A stretch of DNA of 64,000 nucleotides from Macrococcus sp. 19Msa1099 (GCA_019357535.2 CP079955.1:682001-746000), one strand, 5' to 3'. Shown: positions 46,645 through 55,643, counted from the first letter of the stretch. Program-made: numbers and translations. The notes: generated by a model not told the origin, from the sequence alone.

Positions 46645-47907
46645 ATGAACTGGATTAAAAAACATTTCGAGATTCTGATTGGATATCTATTAGGTACCAT
46701 GAATATGATTCTTGGAATATTTGTCATTGTGAATCACAAACAGATTTCACATTTTAAAGATGTCGATATCAATAAGATGCATATGTATAGTTTCTTTGAT
46801 TTTATCAATATTTATTCGTTTGAGCTGATCAAGCTGCTGAGTCATTATATTAATCAGTTTACACTCTTATCTGGTGTGCTATTTATTGTCATTGGAGGTG
46901 CATTCTTCTATGTATCACGTAAGCTCAGACAGACGACACTTTATGATAAGGTGATTGCTCAAGTCTACCTTTTGTTCGGTGGATTACTGTATATCATCAC
47001 ATCGATTCTTATTTTTGAGATGTATGGCTTCTACGCACTGTTATATCTGCTTTTCTTCATCAGCGTCGTCTACTATACTTTGAACAGAAAGCGTCTGAAT
47101 ACGCATTTTAGAAAGCTGCATATCAATATTCTTATATTCATCTATGCGCTTGCATATTTTATGACACAGCTTGCGGTCTATGATAATTTGAATGAAGAGA
47201 AGGTGACACCGCTCGATGTGATGACCCTCAACTTCTTCTTTATCCTGCTTGTGCTTTTAGCAACATTATGTCTTGTTAACTATGTATTCTTGAAGCGTAC
47301 GCTCGTTAAAGCATCCGATCACATGAAACGTACTGAGAAGAAGCGGGATTCTAAGATCAGCCGAATGATCCGTGAGAATACGAACATGACGATCAATAGG
47401 TTATCTGAAGAGTCGCTGAAATTAGATGAAAAGGTCGTCCTTATGATGCAGAGATGCTCTCTAAGAAAGCTCATCAACCTACAGGATGAGGATATCCCGT
47501 CGTGGTTTAAGTATCCGCGCTGGATCAAAGCATTTCATATCGAACTGCTACTGAGCAGTCTGCTGTTTATCATTACAGTAATCGAACTGAATAACCGCAA
47601 CATGCTGTTTGAAGCGACGAAGTTCAATGTTGTGAAGATGCAGTATTTCTACGAATGGATTAATTTATTCGGAATGCTTTTAATCATAATTATGTACATC
47701 TATTTTACATTGATGATTCATTTTAGATCTCGCGGTTACTTCGGGCAGTTATTTACAATCTCATTTTTAATGATTAAAGTGATTGTTAGTTTCTACTTGA
47801 TGCTATTTAAAGGAATCAACTTATCCCTATTCATCCCTCCGATACTTATATTACTGCTGTTAATACAGTTACCGCTGTATATAATCCATTTGCAGAAAAG
47901 GTACTGA
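46645..47907 (+). CDS. uncharacterised integral membrane protein (about 10 helices)
   Basis: A 420-residue protein I cannot assign. About six hydrophobic helices lie in residues 9-212. A hydrophilic, basic cytoplasmic section of about 80 residues follows (KRTEKKRDSKISRMIRENTN onward), then about four more helices to the C-terminus. No catalytic or transporter motif is evident, and there are few charged residues inside helices. It has its own promoter and stands between the sigma-B small gene and the candidate small RNA, so neighbours do not suggest a role. It may be a Macrococcus- or family-specific membrane protein. Confidence 0.75.
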   Translation: MNWIKKHFEILIGYLLGTMNMILGIFVIVNHKQISHFKDVDINKMHMYSFFDFINIYSFELIKLLSHYINQFTLLSGVLFIVIGGAFFYVSRKLRQTTLYDKVIAQVYLLFGGLLYIITSILIFEMYGFYALLYLLFFISVVYYTLNRKRLNTHFRKLHINILIFIYALAYFMTQLAVYDNLNEEKVTPLDVMTLNFFFILLVLLATLCLVNYVFLKRTLVKASDHMKRTEKKRDSKISRMIRENTNMTINRLSEESLKLDEKVVLMMQRCSLRKLINLQDEDIPSWFKYPRWIKAFHIELLLSSLLFIITVIELNNRNMLFEATKFNVVKMQYFYEWINLFGMLLIIIMYIYFTLMIHFRSRGYFGQLFTISFLMIKVIVSFYLMLFKGINLSLFIPPILILLLLIQLPLYIIHLQKRY

Positions 47908-47939
47908 TAATTTCAACTGAATGTTTTTCTGAAATTCTA

Positions 47940-47968
47940 TTGTGGAAAACTGGGATTCACGATATAAT
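47940..47968 (+). promoter_or_regulatory. strong promoter of the candidate small RNA
   Basis: TTGTGG (47940-47945) and a perfect TATAAT (47963-47968) are separated by 17 bases. A start near 47975 is predicted, within the cre site. The next coding start is 124 bases further, beyond a terminator. Confidence 0.8.
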
Positions 47969-47972
47969 CGTT

Positions 47973-47987
47973 ATGGAAACGTTACCA
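47973..47987 (+). promoter_or_regulatory. CcpA catabolite-responsive element (cre)
   Basis: ATGGAAACGTTACCA agrees with the cre consensus WTGNAARCGNWWNCA at all 15 positions. It lies just downstream of the -10 box at the predicted transcription start, the usual place for CcpA repression. Confidence 0.8.
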
Positions 47988-48060
47988 TGGGGATGGGAGA
48001 AATTTCCGTGAATCAAATAATGAACGTGGAATAGACATCTGATAGAGATGTCTATTTTTT
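47975..48060 (+). ncRNA. candidate CcpA-controlled small RNA, RsaE/RoxS sponge-like
   Basis: The promoter at 47940-47968 and a terminator (11-bp stem, 48030-48040 with 48046-48056, loop GATAG, then T4) enclose about 85 nt. The transcript holds GGGGATGGGAGAAATTT (47989-48005). Its complement, AAATTTCTCCCATCCCC, is as I remember it the conserved C-rich segment of staphylococcal RsaE and Bacillus RoxS. A perfect cre site covers the start. In B. subtilis the CcpA-controlled RNA RosA sequesters RoxS, so a similar role fits. A 12-codon frame from 47973 has no leader and is probably not translated. The RNA's existence is well supported; its target is inference from memory. Confidence 0.65.
48030..48060 (+). 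terminator. terminator of the candidate small RNA
   Basis: AATAGACATCT pairs with AGATGTCTATT around a GATAG loop and is followed by T4. It stands upstream of the rlmI-like gene, which therefore needs read-through or its own promoter. Confidence 0.88.
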
Positions 48061-48061
48061 A

Positions 48062-48070
48062 TGGTATAGT
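48062..48070 (+). promoter_or_regulatory. candidate extended -10 promoter of the rlmI-like gene
   Basis: TGGTATAGT, an extended -10 form, lies just after the small-RNA terminator and 28 bases before the coding start. No good -35 box is present. Confidence 0.4.
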
Positions 48071-48098
48071 TAATGTATTAAATTTTAAGGAGAAATGT

Positions 48099-49265
48099 AT
48101 GAAAAATGTAACGATTAAACGTAGTAAGCAGCAGAAATTTACCCATGGTTATGTCCTGCTGGAGACAGATGATGTGTATCAGACAGACCAGATTGAAGAA
48201 GGGGAGCTGTTCACCGTTAAGACCGAGCAAGGTGAACTTATTGGTACATTCTATTCAGGGTTACAGCATAAAGGTCTTGGATGGAAGGTAAGTGATGCAT
48301 ATTTACAGTTTATCGATGCTTCATATTTTATTAACCTCTTTGAAACCGCGAATGCAGAACGTGCCTCTCTATATAATAGTACAGATACGAACGCCTTCAG
48401 ATTGTATAATGGTGAAGGCGACGGACTTGGGGGCTTTACGATTGATTCATACGATGGACACCTGTTGATCACGTGGTATTCAAAGGGTATCTATCATTTT
48501 AAGCAGGACATAATTGAAGCGGTGAAAGCTGTATTTCAGTATAAGACAATCTATGAGAAGCTACGCTATGATAAGAATGTGCCGACCAATCAGGTAAGCG
48601 ATGAAGGTACGGAATTTCCAATCATAATTAAAGAGAACAATCTGCATTATATGATCGATCTGACGGACGGTGCGATGACCGGTCTGTTCTTAGATCAGCG
48701 CGATGTAAGAAAGAAGCTGCTCCATATGGATACGAAGCATCGTGATATGCTCAATCTGTTTGCGTACTCAGGTGGTTTCTCTGTAGCAGTGGGCAGTAAT
48801 GGCTACAAGACAACCAATGTAGATATTGCGAAACGTTCGATTGAACTGATGCAGCAGAACTTTGCATTAAACGAGATGAATCTGGATGACCAGACATTTA
48901 TCACGATGGACGCATTTGATGCGCTCGCTTATTTTACTCGTCACCTAAAGACATTTGATATCATCGTAATCGACCCGCCGAGCTTCTCACGTCATAAGAA
49001 GAAGGTATTTACAGTTAAGGATAACTATCATGAACTGATTACACAGGCGCTGCCGCTCGTCAATTACGGCGGATATCTGGTACTGTCGACAAATGCGTCG
49101 AATGTATCACTCAAACAGTTCAGAGCAATGATAGAAGAGACGCTGACAGACCGTGCCGATTATGAGATTGAGCAGATCATGGGTCTACCAAAAGACTTCA
49201 AGACGACAGACAAGTATAAGGCATCTAAATATTTGAAGGTCGTGTTTGTAAAGATTAAAGGATGA
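48099..49265 (+). CDS. rlmI: 23S rRNA (cytosine-C5) methyltransferase, RlmI-like
   Basis: A 388-residue class I SAM methyltransferase of the RlmI group. An N-terminal PUA-like domain (about 1-70) binds RNA. A Rossmann SAM site follows with LFAYSGGFSVAVG near 222, and the DPPSFSRHKKK catalytic motif near 291. It lacks the second cysteine pattern of the RsmB/F group. AAGGAGA precedes the ATG at 48099 by four bases; an in-frame ATG at 48048 lies inside the terminator and is unlikely. Function by analogy with E. coli RlmI (C1962) and Bacillus YwbD. Confidence 0.82.
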   Translation: MKNVTIKRSKQQKFTHGYVLLETDDVYQTDQIEEGELFTVKTEQGELIGTFYSGLQHKGLGWKVSDAYLQFIDASYFINLFETANAERASLYNSTDTNAFRLYNGEGDGLGGFTIDSYDGHLLITWYSKGIYHFKQDIIEAVKAVFQYKTIYEKLRYDKNVPTNQVSDEGTEFPIIIKENNLHYMIDLTDGAMTGLFLDQRDVRKKLLHMDTKHRDMLNLFAYSGGFSVAVGSNGYKTTNVDIAKRSIELMQQNFALNEMNLDDQTFITMDAFDALAYFTRHLKTFDIIVIDPPSFSRHKKKVFTVKDNYHELITQALPLVNYGGYLVLSTNASNVSLKQFRAMIEETLTDRADYEIEQIMGLPKDFKTTDKYKASKYLKVVFVKIKG

Positions 49266-49324
49266 TTAAACAATAGCTATTCTGGGAATAAAGCTTTAGA
49301 TATTTATTTTAGGAGGAATCTATT

Positions 49325-49852
49325 ATGGGATTATTAGATACTGCCATTAATATGGCGGCAAAACAATTTAAGAATAAAGAAGTGAAGACCCTCAGCTTAC
49401 CGCAAAGTGAAGCGGATATTATAGAACGCCGTAAACGCGCAGAAAGTATGCTACACAATAAATCACTTATGTCGTCTGCTGCAGCCGTCGTGCCAATACC
49501 AGGGCTTGATGTGACAGCAGATTTAAAGCTGATGACTGATATTATCGAGAACATCAATAAAGAGTATGGCTTAAGTCATAAGCAGGTTAGCGGTTATGCA
49601 GATGATATTAAACAGAAGATCGTCTTTTCAGCTGCGAAGTCTGGAAGTGACTTCATCGGCAAGAAAGTTACAAAAGGCTTTGTTGCTGTGGTATTCAAGA
49701 TGATGCTACGTCGTGAAGCACTGAAACAGTCAAAATGGGTGCCAGTTATCGGCCAGGCGGTCAGCGGTACAATCAGCTATTATATGATGAAGAAGCTCGG
49801 TGAGCAGCATATCGACAAATGCGAACGTGTCGCACGTGACCTTATCGTTTAA
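49325..49852 (+). CDS. uncharacterised 175-aa protein resembling DUF697-type proteins
   Basis: A 175-residue mostly helical protein. The central stretch SSAAAVVPIPGLDVTADLKL with its glycine/proline-rich turn resembles the DUF697 group associated with small GTPases, and the C-terminal WVPVIGQAVSGTISYYMMKK looks membrane-peripheral. No GTP-binding motif is present, so any GTPase partner is elsewhere. TAGGAGGA precedes the ATG. It lies between the rlmI-like gene and ptsH, each with separate signals. Family name is tentative. Confidence 0.6.
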   Translation: MGLLDTAINMAAKQFKNKEVKTLSLPQSEADIIERRKRAESMLHNKSLMSSAAAVVPIPGLDVTADLKLMTDIIENINKEYGLSHKQVSGYADDIKQKIVFSAAKSGSDFIGKKVTKGFVAVVFKMMLRREALKQSKWVPVIGQAVSGTISYYMMKKLGEQHIDKCERVARDLIV

Positions 49853-49911
49853 ATGCTTTGTGAACATTTTAACAGAAATATTTGACAGCTTGTTGCTCTG
49901 TATCCAAATGA

Positions 49912-49953
49912 TTGAGTTTCGCCAAAAAATTTGGTATATTGAAAGCGTATAGA
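49912..49953 (+). promoter_or_regulatory. ptsHI promoter with a near-consensus cre site
   Basis: TTGAGT (49912-49917), 17 bases, and TATATT with an extended TG (49932-49940) form the promoter. TTGAAAGCGTATAGA (49939-49953) matches the cre consensus at 14 of 15 positions and begins within the -10 box. Confidence 0.65.
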
Positions 49954-50008
49954 CAAGTAGTTTATATATTAAATTAATGCATAATGCAGCCAAAAGGAGA
50001 TTATTATT

Positions 50009-50275
50009 ATGGAACAAAAATCTTATGTAATTATTGACGAAACAGGAATCCATGCACGTCCAGCAACAATGTTAGTTCAAACTGCAAGTAAATTTGAATC
50101 TGATATTCAATTAGAATATAATGCGAAGAAAGTAAACTTAAAATCAATCATGGGTGTTATGAGTCTAGGTGTGGGTAAAGACGCAGAAATTACAATCTAT
50201 GCTGAAGGTAGCGATGAGAAAGAAGCAATCGATGCAATCAGTGAAGTATTAGTTAAAGAAGGTTTAAGCAAATAA
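50009..50275 (+). CDS. ptsH: phosphocarrier protein HPr
   Basis: An 88-residue HPr. [11 protein letters not shown] contains the phosphorylated His15, and [12 protein letters not shown] contains regulatory Ser46, the site used by HPr kinase to make the CcpA corepressor. It passes phosphate from enzyme I to sugar permeases. AAAGGAGA lies eleven bases before the ATG. Its stop overlaps the ptsI start by one base. Confidence 0.97.
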   Translation: MEQKSYVIIDETGIHARPATMLVQTASKFESDIQLEYNAKKVNLKSIMGVMSLGVGKDAEITIYAEGSDEKEAIDAISEVLVKEGLSK

Positions 50276-51984
50276 TGACAACTTTAAAAGGTATCGGTGC
50301 ATCAGATGGCATTGCAATTGCCAAAGCATACCTTCTGGTTGAACCTGATCTGTCTTTTAACAATGAAAAAGTAACAGATGTAGATGCAGAAGTTGAGAAA
50401 TTCAAAGCTGCCATCAATCAATCAAAGGTAGAGTTGACACAGATTCGTAACAATGCAGAAGTAGCGCTTGGGCCAGATAAGGCAGCAATCTTTGATGCAC
50501 ATCTGCTTGTACTTGAAGACCCTGAACTTATTAATCCGATTGAAGATAACATTCGAAATAATCAGATGAATGCAGCAACAAGCCTCTCTGAAGTTTCAAC
50601 GAACTTTATCACAATATTTGAATCGATGGATAATGAATATATGAAAGAACGTGCAGCAGATATTAAAGATGTATCTAAACGCGTATTGTCGCATATTCTT
50701 GGTGTGTCACTACCAAATCCAACGATGATTGATGAGCCTGTTGTCATCATTGCAGAAGACTTAACACCTTCTGATACGGCGCAGCTGAACAAGAAGTTTG
50801 TTCAAGGATTTGCGACAAATATCGGTGGGCGTACAAGCCATTCAGCGATTATGAGCCGTTCATTAGAAATTCCAGCGGTTGTTGGTACTAAAAATATTAC
50901 CGGTGCTGTGCAGCAAGGAGATTTTGTAATTGTTGACGGTATTTCAGGAGAAGTCATCATCAATCCAGATGAGCAGACGATTACGGGGTATAAAGCACGA
51001 CAATCTGCTTTCTTGCAAGAGAAAGAAGAATTAAAGCAGCTGGTTAACGATAAGACGGTCACTAAAGAAGGTAAGCACGTAGAGCTTGCTGCGAACATCG
51101 GTACACCGAATGATCTTGAAGGCGTTAAGAATAATGGTGCAGAAGGTATCGGACTCTATCGTACAGAGTTCCTTTATATGGGACGCGATACTATGCCTTC
51201 TGAAGACGAACAGTTTGAAGCATACAAGACGGTGCTATCTGAGATGGATGGTAAACGTGTTGTTGTGCGTACATTAGATATCGGTGGAGATAAAGAGCTT
51301 CCGTACTTAAACTTACCGAAAGAGATGAACCCGTTCCTTGGATACCGTGCGATTCGACTTTGTCTGGATCAGCAGGATATCTTTAGAACGCAGCTTCGTG
51401 CGTTACTGCGTGCATCCATCCACGGTAAACTGAGCATCATGTTCCCGATGATTGCGACAATTAACGAATTCCGTGAGGCGAAAGCAATCTTAGAAGAAGA
51501 GAAAGCGAGTTTAACTGCAGATAAAGTTAAAGTTGCTGACGATATCGAGCTTGGAATCATGGTAGAGATTCCTTCTACAGCAGCAATGGCCGATATCTTT
51601 GCGAAAGAGGTTGACTTCTTTAGTATCGGTACGAATGATCTTATTCAATATACGATGGCAGCAGACCGTATGAGCGAACGTGTCTCTTATCTTTACCAAC
51701 CTTACAATCCAGCAATCTTAAGACTGATCAAGCAAGTCATTGATGCCAGTCATAAAGAAGGTAAATGGACAGGGATGTGTGGAGAAATGGCAGGAGATAC
51801 GACAGCGATTCCGTTATTGCTAGGTCTAGGTCTTGATGAGTTCAGTATGAGTGCGACAAGTATCTTAGGTGCACGTCGCCAGATTAAGAACTTAAGTCAG
51901 CCAGAGATGGCGAAAGTAGCTGAGCAGGCTTTAAACTGTGCGACACAAGAAGAAGTTGTGCAGCTCGTAGATGCATATCTATAA
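50275..51984 (+). CDS. ptsI: phosphoenolpyruvate-protein phosphotransferase (enzyme I)
   Basis: A 569-residue enzyme I that takes phosphate from PEP and gives it to HPr. The active histidine is in [12 protein letters not shown] near 190; the PEP-binding barrel has [14 protein letters not shown] and the catalytic cysteine in [11 protein letters not shown] near 502. Length is typical (570-575). It is cotranscribed with ptsH and followed by a long terminator. Confidence 0.97.
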   Translation: MTTLKGIGASDGIAIAKAYLLVEPDLSFNNEKVTDVDAEVEKFKAAINQSKVELTQIRNNAEVALGPDKAAIFDAHLLVLEDPELINPIEDNIRNNQMNAATSLSEVSTNFITIFESMDNEYMKERAADIKDVSKRVLSHILGVSLPNPTMIDEPVVIIAEDLTPSDTAQLNKKFVQGFATNIGGRTSHSAIMSRSLEIPAVVGTKNITGAVQQGDFVIVDGISGEVIINPDEQTITGYKARQSAFLQEKEELKQLVNDKTVTKEGKHVELAANIGTPNDLEGVKNNGAEGIGLYRTEFLYMGRDTMPSEDEQFEAYKTVLSEMDGKRVVVRTLDIGGDKELPYLNLPKEMNPFLGYRAIRLCLDQQDIFRTQLRALLRASIHGKLSIMFPMIATINEFREAKAILEEEKASLTADKVKVADDIELGIMVEIPSTAAMADIFAKEVDFFSIGTNDLIQYTMAADRMSERVSYLYQPYNPAILRLIKQVIDASHKEGKWTGMCGEMAGDTTAIPLLLGLGLDEFSMSATSILGARRQIKNLSQPEMAKVAEQALNCATQEEVVQLVDAYL

Positions 51985-52013
51985 TCTGAATTAAATTTAA
52001 GTTGAATCAATAA

Positions 52014-52062
52014 AACCCGAATAATAGGGAAAATGTAATTCATTTTCTCTATTATTCGGGTT
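52014..52062. terminator. bidirectional terminator, 22-bp stem
   Basis: Arms 52014-52035 and 52041-52062 pair over 22 positions with one G-U, loop TAATT. It ends ptsHI and the convergent phosphoesterase gene. Confidence 0.92.
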
Positions 52063-52072
52063 ATTTGTATAG

Positions 52073-52900
52073 TTATTTATTAATCTCGATCAGGGTGATC
52101 TCCGGTCGCGCACCGATGCGTACTGGAAAATGGGTCGTTCCGAGCCCGGTTGAGGTATGGAGCTGCATCTTATGCTGCCTGTACTTTAATGTATAGAGTC
52201 CGCGGTAATACTTTCTACCAAGCATCGGTCTCACTGGTGCACCGAGTATTGGCAGGGCGATCTGTCCGCCATGTGAATGTCCGGAGAGCTGCAGATCGAC
52301 ATCGAACCGTTTCGTGAAACGTGCAAAGTCAGGTTCGTGGATGAGTGCAATGGTATAGGCATCATGTGTCTTGTTGTAAAGCATCTGATCGATGTTACCG
52401 CCGCTATTGATGATATCGTCAGTCCCGCACATATAGATCGATTCATTATCATATGTAATATACTTTCCGTAGTTGTTCAGGATCTCAATTTCTGCATGCT
52501 GCATCACGCGTTCCAGGTCATGTGTGCGATGTGCGCGCTGATCGTGATTGCCATATACGAAGAACTTGTGACGCGCCTGTATCGTCTTAAAGAGCGGTAT
52601 ATAGCGGTCAGAATTTTCTTTGAAACGGTCCAGATTATCAAATACATCTCCTGTGATACAGACGATATCAGGTTTCTGCTGATTCACCTGTTTGATTACA
52701 TGGATAAGATCTTCATAATCAAACTGAAAACCGATATGCATATCTGAAAGATGGACAATCCGTAAGGGTCTTTCATGCTTCTTATGGAGTCCCTTAAGTT
52801 TGATGTGGCTGAGCTTCAATTGATTGACGGGATTGGGCATCATCGGAATCAGTCGCTCACCGAAATGGTCGATAAAGGCATACATCAATTGTTTAAGCAT
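52073..52900 (-). CDS. metallophosphoesterase (YkuE-like)
   Basis: A 275-residue calcineurin-like phosphoesterase. Metal-site motifs appear in order: HLSDMHIG, ITGDVFDN, VYGNHDQR, LIHEP and SGHSHGGQ. The short N-terminus has one helix that may contact the membrane, as in Bacillus YkuE. I prefer the ATG at 52900, which overlaps the end of the glutaredoxin-like gene by eight bases; the longer frame has a poor N-terminus. Substrate is unknown; YkuE relatives act on lipid or wall-linked phosphates. Confidence 0.85.
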   Translation of the reverse strand: MLKQLMYAFIDHFGERLIPMMPNPVNQLKLSHIKLKGLHKKHERPLRIVHLSDMHIGFQFDYEDLIHVIKQVNQQKPDIVCITGDVFDNLDRFKENSDRYIPLFKTIQARHKFFVYGNHDQRAHRTHDLERVMQHAEIEILNNYGKYITYDNESIYMCGTDDIINSGGNIDQMLYNKTHDAYTIALIHEPDFARFTKRFDVDLQLSGHSHGGQIALPILGAPVRPMLGRKYYRGLYTLKYRQHKMQLHTSTGLGTTHFPVRIGARPEITLIEINK

Positions 52901-53117
52901 GAAGATACGCTTCAATCTTGTCGATATCCGGCTGATAGAAGAGCGCGTCGTCAATCTTGATAAGCGGCGTGCTCATCGCATCGTAGTCTATCATCTCGAT
53001 CTTATAGAGCATATGTGAAATATTTTTTTCGGTAAATGTATAACCTTTATTAGTGAAATATTGTTTTATAAATGTACATGGCGGACAATCGTCCTGTGTA
53101 TAGATTTCAATATTCAT
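52893..53117 (-). CDS. glutaredoxin-like thiol-disulfide protein
   Basis: A 74-residue thioredoxin-fold protein. The redox site CPPC is at residues 11-14 (DDCPPCTFIK), and MSTPLI carries the cis-proline. Size suits NrdH- or YruB-type glutaredoxins, which reduce protein disulfides. A minus-strand promoter with an extended TGTTATAAT -10 lies 30 bases upstream, and AAGGAG sits before the ATG. It is translationally coupled to the phosphoesterase. Confidence 0.85.
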   Translation of the reverse strand: MNIEIYTQDDCPPCTFIKQYFTNKGYTFTEKNISHMLYKIEMIDYDAMSTPLIKIDDALFYQPDIDKIEAYLHA

Positions 53118-53146
53118 AACAGTGCTCCTTTTTTTATAATGACATG

Positions 53147-53155
53147 ATTATAACA
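53147..53155 (-). promoter_or_regulatory. extended -10 promoter for the glutaredoxin-like gene
   Basis: The minus strand reads TGTTATAAT here, 30 bases before the ATG; the -35 region is weak, as is usual for extended -10 promoters. Confidence 0.6.
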
Positions 53156-53222
53156 CAGATTTGTCATAAATAAGTGGTTCAATTACTTTAAAAAAGGAAC
53201 AGAGTAATATACAATAAATGTT

Positions 53223-53240
53223 ATGTGAGTATTATCACAA
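53223..53240 (+). promoter_or_regulatory. Rex operator upstream of cydAB
   Basis: ATGTGAGTATTATCACAA matches the Rex consensus TTGTGA-N6-TCACAA at all but one position of the arms. It sits just before the cydA ribosome site. Rex senses the NADH/NAD+ ratio and would repress cydAB when NADH is low. Confidence 0.78.
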
Positions 53241-53256
53241 AAGGAGGATTTTATTA

Positions 53257-54609
53257 ATGGATGGACTCGTTATGAGTAGAATTTTAACTGCGATGACTTT
53301 AGGTTTTCATATTATCTTCGCAACGATTGGCGTGGGTATGCCACTGATGATCATGATTGCTGAAGGTATCGGTATTAAGACAGGGAATATGAAATATATT
53401 GCACTTGCACGTCGTATGGCGAAAGCATTTACAATTACTGTCGCAGTCGGCGTTGTAACCGGCACAATTATCGGATTACAATTATCGTTACTTTGGCCGT
53501 CATTTATGAAGCTTGGGGGCCAGGTGATTGCATTACCATTATTTATGGAAACTTTTGCGTTTTTCTTTGAAGCAATATTTTTAAGTATCTACCTTTATAC
53601 GTGGGACCGTTTCAAAAATAAATGGATACATTGGATATTAAATATTCCGATCATCATCGGTTCAACGCTAAGTGCACTATTTATCACAAGTGTGAACTCG
53701 TTTATGAATACACCACAAGGTTTCGATCTGAAAGACGGGGTGCTGGTGAATATCGATCCGATTGCAGCGATGCTCAATCCTTCATTCTTCGTACGTGCAT
53801 TCCATGTAGTGACAACAGGTGGGATGACGATTGCTTTCTGTGTGGCAAGTGTCGCGGCAGTGAAATTACTGAAGAATAAGTTTGCTGAAGATAGACAGTA
53901 TCATAAGTCAGCACTCAATATGGCGATGATTGTCGGTCTAATCTTCAGTTTATTGACCATTCTTGCAGGTGACCTTTCTGCGAAGTTCCTGCATAATGAA
54001 CAGCCTGAGAAGCTTGCAGCGATGGAATGGCATTTCGAATCTGAGAAGCAAGCAGATCTTGTACTCTTCGGTGTGCTAGATGAAAAGACACATGAAGTTA
54101 AAGGTGCGATCAAGATTCCTGGTGTCTTAAGTTTTCTGGCAGATAACAGCTTTAATACAGAAGTTAAAGGATTGAATGAGTTTAAAGCAGATGAACGTCC
54201 GCCGTTAATTATTCATTATTTCTTTGATCTGATGGTATTTTTCGGGATGTTCTCGTTTGCTGTGAGTGTCCTTTATGTCATCTTGAAGAAAGTACGTACA
54301 AAGGTGAGTACGAGCAACTTTATGCTTTATTTAATGGCACTTACAGGTCCGTTATGTATGCTTGCGATAGAGTTCGGCTGGTTCTTAGCTGAGATGGGCA
54401 GACAACCATGGTTACTCAGAGGATATATGAAAGTCGCTCAAGGCGTGACGCATGCAGAAGGTGTCAGCTTAGTGCTTGTAGGCTTTGGGTTACTTTATCT
54501 CATAATCGGATTCAGCTGTAGTTATGTACTCATCAGAATGTTCAAGGATAAGTCTGCAGCACAAGATATTGAAACATATGAATCAACGTATAATGGGGGT
54601 AGAGCATAA
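53257..54609 (+). CDS. cydA: cytochrome bd-type quinol oxidase subunit I
   Basis: A 450-residue membrane protein with about nine helices. The early histidine in LGFHIIFATIGVGMP (His18) is a heme ligand; MAFFFEA-like FAFFFEAIFLSIYLY holds the conserved Glu; AFHVVTTGGM has the second heme histidine, and AEMGRQPW is the signature near the end of the Q-loop side. The Q loop is short, the type found in Firmicutes. It reduces oxygen with high affinity. AAGGAGG lies nine bases before the ATG at 53257. Rex-controlled by the operator upstream. Confidence 0.95.
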   Translation: MDGLVMSRILTAMTLGFHIIFATIGVGMPLMIMIAEGIGIKTGNMKYIALARRMAKAFTITVAVGVVTGTIIGLQLSLLWPSFMKLGGQVIALPLFMETFAFFFEAIFLSIYLYTWDRFKNKWIHWILNIPIIIGSTLSALFITSVNSFMNTPQGFDLKDGVLVNIDPIAAMLNPSFFVRAFHVVTTGGMTIAFCVASVAAVKLLKNKFAEDRQYHKSALNMAMIVGLIFSLLTILAGDLSAKFLHNEQPEKLAAMEWHFESEKQADLVLFGVLDEKTHEVKGAIKIPGVLSFLADNSFNTEVKGLNEFKADERPPLIIHYFFDLMVFFGMFSFAVSVLYVILKKVRTKVSTSNFMLYLMALTGPLCMLAIEFGWFLAEMGRQPWLLRGYMKVAQGVTHAEGVSLVLVGFGLLYLIIGFSCSYVLIRMFKDKSAAQDIETYESTYNGGRA

Positions 54610-55628
54610 TGGACTATCAACATATTGGAATACTCGTACTGTGGACGTTCTTATTCGGTTATATTATTCTCGGTGCCATTGATTTTGGTGCAGGATTCTT
54701 TATACTGTATGCCAAGCTGACACATCAGGAGAACGATTTAAGAGACGTCATCAAACGTTACTTGAACCCGGTATGGGAAGTAACGAATGTCTTCTTAGTC
54801 TTCTTCTTTGTAGGAATTGTCGGATTCTTCCCGGACACTGCCTACTATTTTGGAACGACATTACTGATACCTGTAAGTATTGCACTCCTGTTGCTGACGA
54901 TACGAGGTTCGTTCTATGCGTTTGAGACATACGGTAAGGACTCTAAACTTGCATGGGTTGCATTATATGGTATCAGTGGATTGCTGATTCCGGCATCATT
55001 CTCGACAGTTCTGACGATTTCTGAAGGTGGATTTATTCATGAAACGAAGAAGGGGATCGCACTCGACTGGCTTGAACTCCTGATGAGCCCATTTTCATGG
55101 AGCGTAGTGTTTCTATGCATCATTTCCGTGCTGTTTATCTCTGCAGCATTCTTGACGGTCTATGCAAAGCGTGCAAATGATATGAAGGCGTATGGAATCT
55201 TAAGAAAATGGTATTTAATATGGGCATTGCCGATGCTTGTCATCTGTCAGTTCACATTCTTAAGTTTAAGACAGCAGAACGCACTGCACTTTAACACAGC
55301 AGTAGGTGATTACTGGTGGCTCTTCGGACTCAGTATCGTATGCTTCTTAATTGCACTGGTGCTGTATTACTTAGAGAAATCACTTGATATCGCATTTATC
55401 TTTGTCGTGCTGCAGTTTGCGACAGCATTCTATGGTTACGGTATCAGTAAATTACCATATATCCTATACCCATATGTGAATATGGATAAAGCAGTCGTGA
55501 ATGAGACGATGGCCTTTTATTTAGTCGTCGCATTTATTTTAGGTTTACTTTTACTGCTCCCTTCATTATATTTATTAATGAGATTGTTTATCTTTGATGC
55601 AGATTATGTCAAAGGGAAAAAGAAATAA
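54609..55628 (+). CDS. cydB: cytochrome bd-type quinol oxidase subunit II
   Basis: A 339-residue membrane protein with about eight to nine helices. It opens with ILVLWTFLFGYIILGAIDFGAGFF, the CydB signature (W-x-D/G motif region), and shows NPVWEVTNVFLVFF. It pairs with CydA. The start overlaps the cydA stop by one base (TAATG). No cydCD assembly genes follow; a potassium regulator does, as in staphylococci. Confidence 0.94.
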   Translation: MDYQHIGILVLWTFLFGYIILGAIDFGAGFFILYAKLTHQENDLRDVIKRYLNPVWEVTNVFLVFFFVGIVGFFPDTAYYFGTTLLIPVSIALLLLTIRGSFYAFETYGKDSKLAWVALYGISGLLIPASFSTVLTISEGGFIHETKKGIALDWLELLMSPFSWSVVFLCIISVLFISAAFLTVYAKRANDMKAYGILRKWYLIWALPMLVICQFTFLSLRQQNALHFNTAVGDYWWLFGLSIVCFLIALVLYYLEKSLDIAFIFVVLQFATAFYGYGISKLPYILYPYVNMDKAVVNETMAFYLVVAFILGLLLLLPSLYLLMRLFIFDADYVKGKKK

Positions 55629-55643
55629 TAAGGGGTAGTCATT

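Noticed and set aside
47973-48011. 12-codon frame METLPWGWEKFP as a leader peptide controlling the rlmI-like gene
   Set aside because: Its ATG coincides with the predicted transcription start, so there is no ribosome site. The sequence is explained by a cre site and the RsaE-complementary segment, and there is no alternative antiterminator pairing.
47950-48060. An RsaE-like RNA on the minus strand
   Set aside because: The C-rich motif is on that strand, but I see no convincing minus-strand promoter or terminator, while the plus strand has both.
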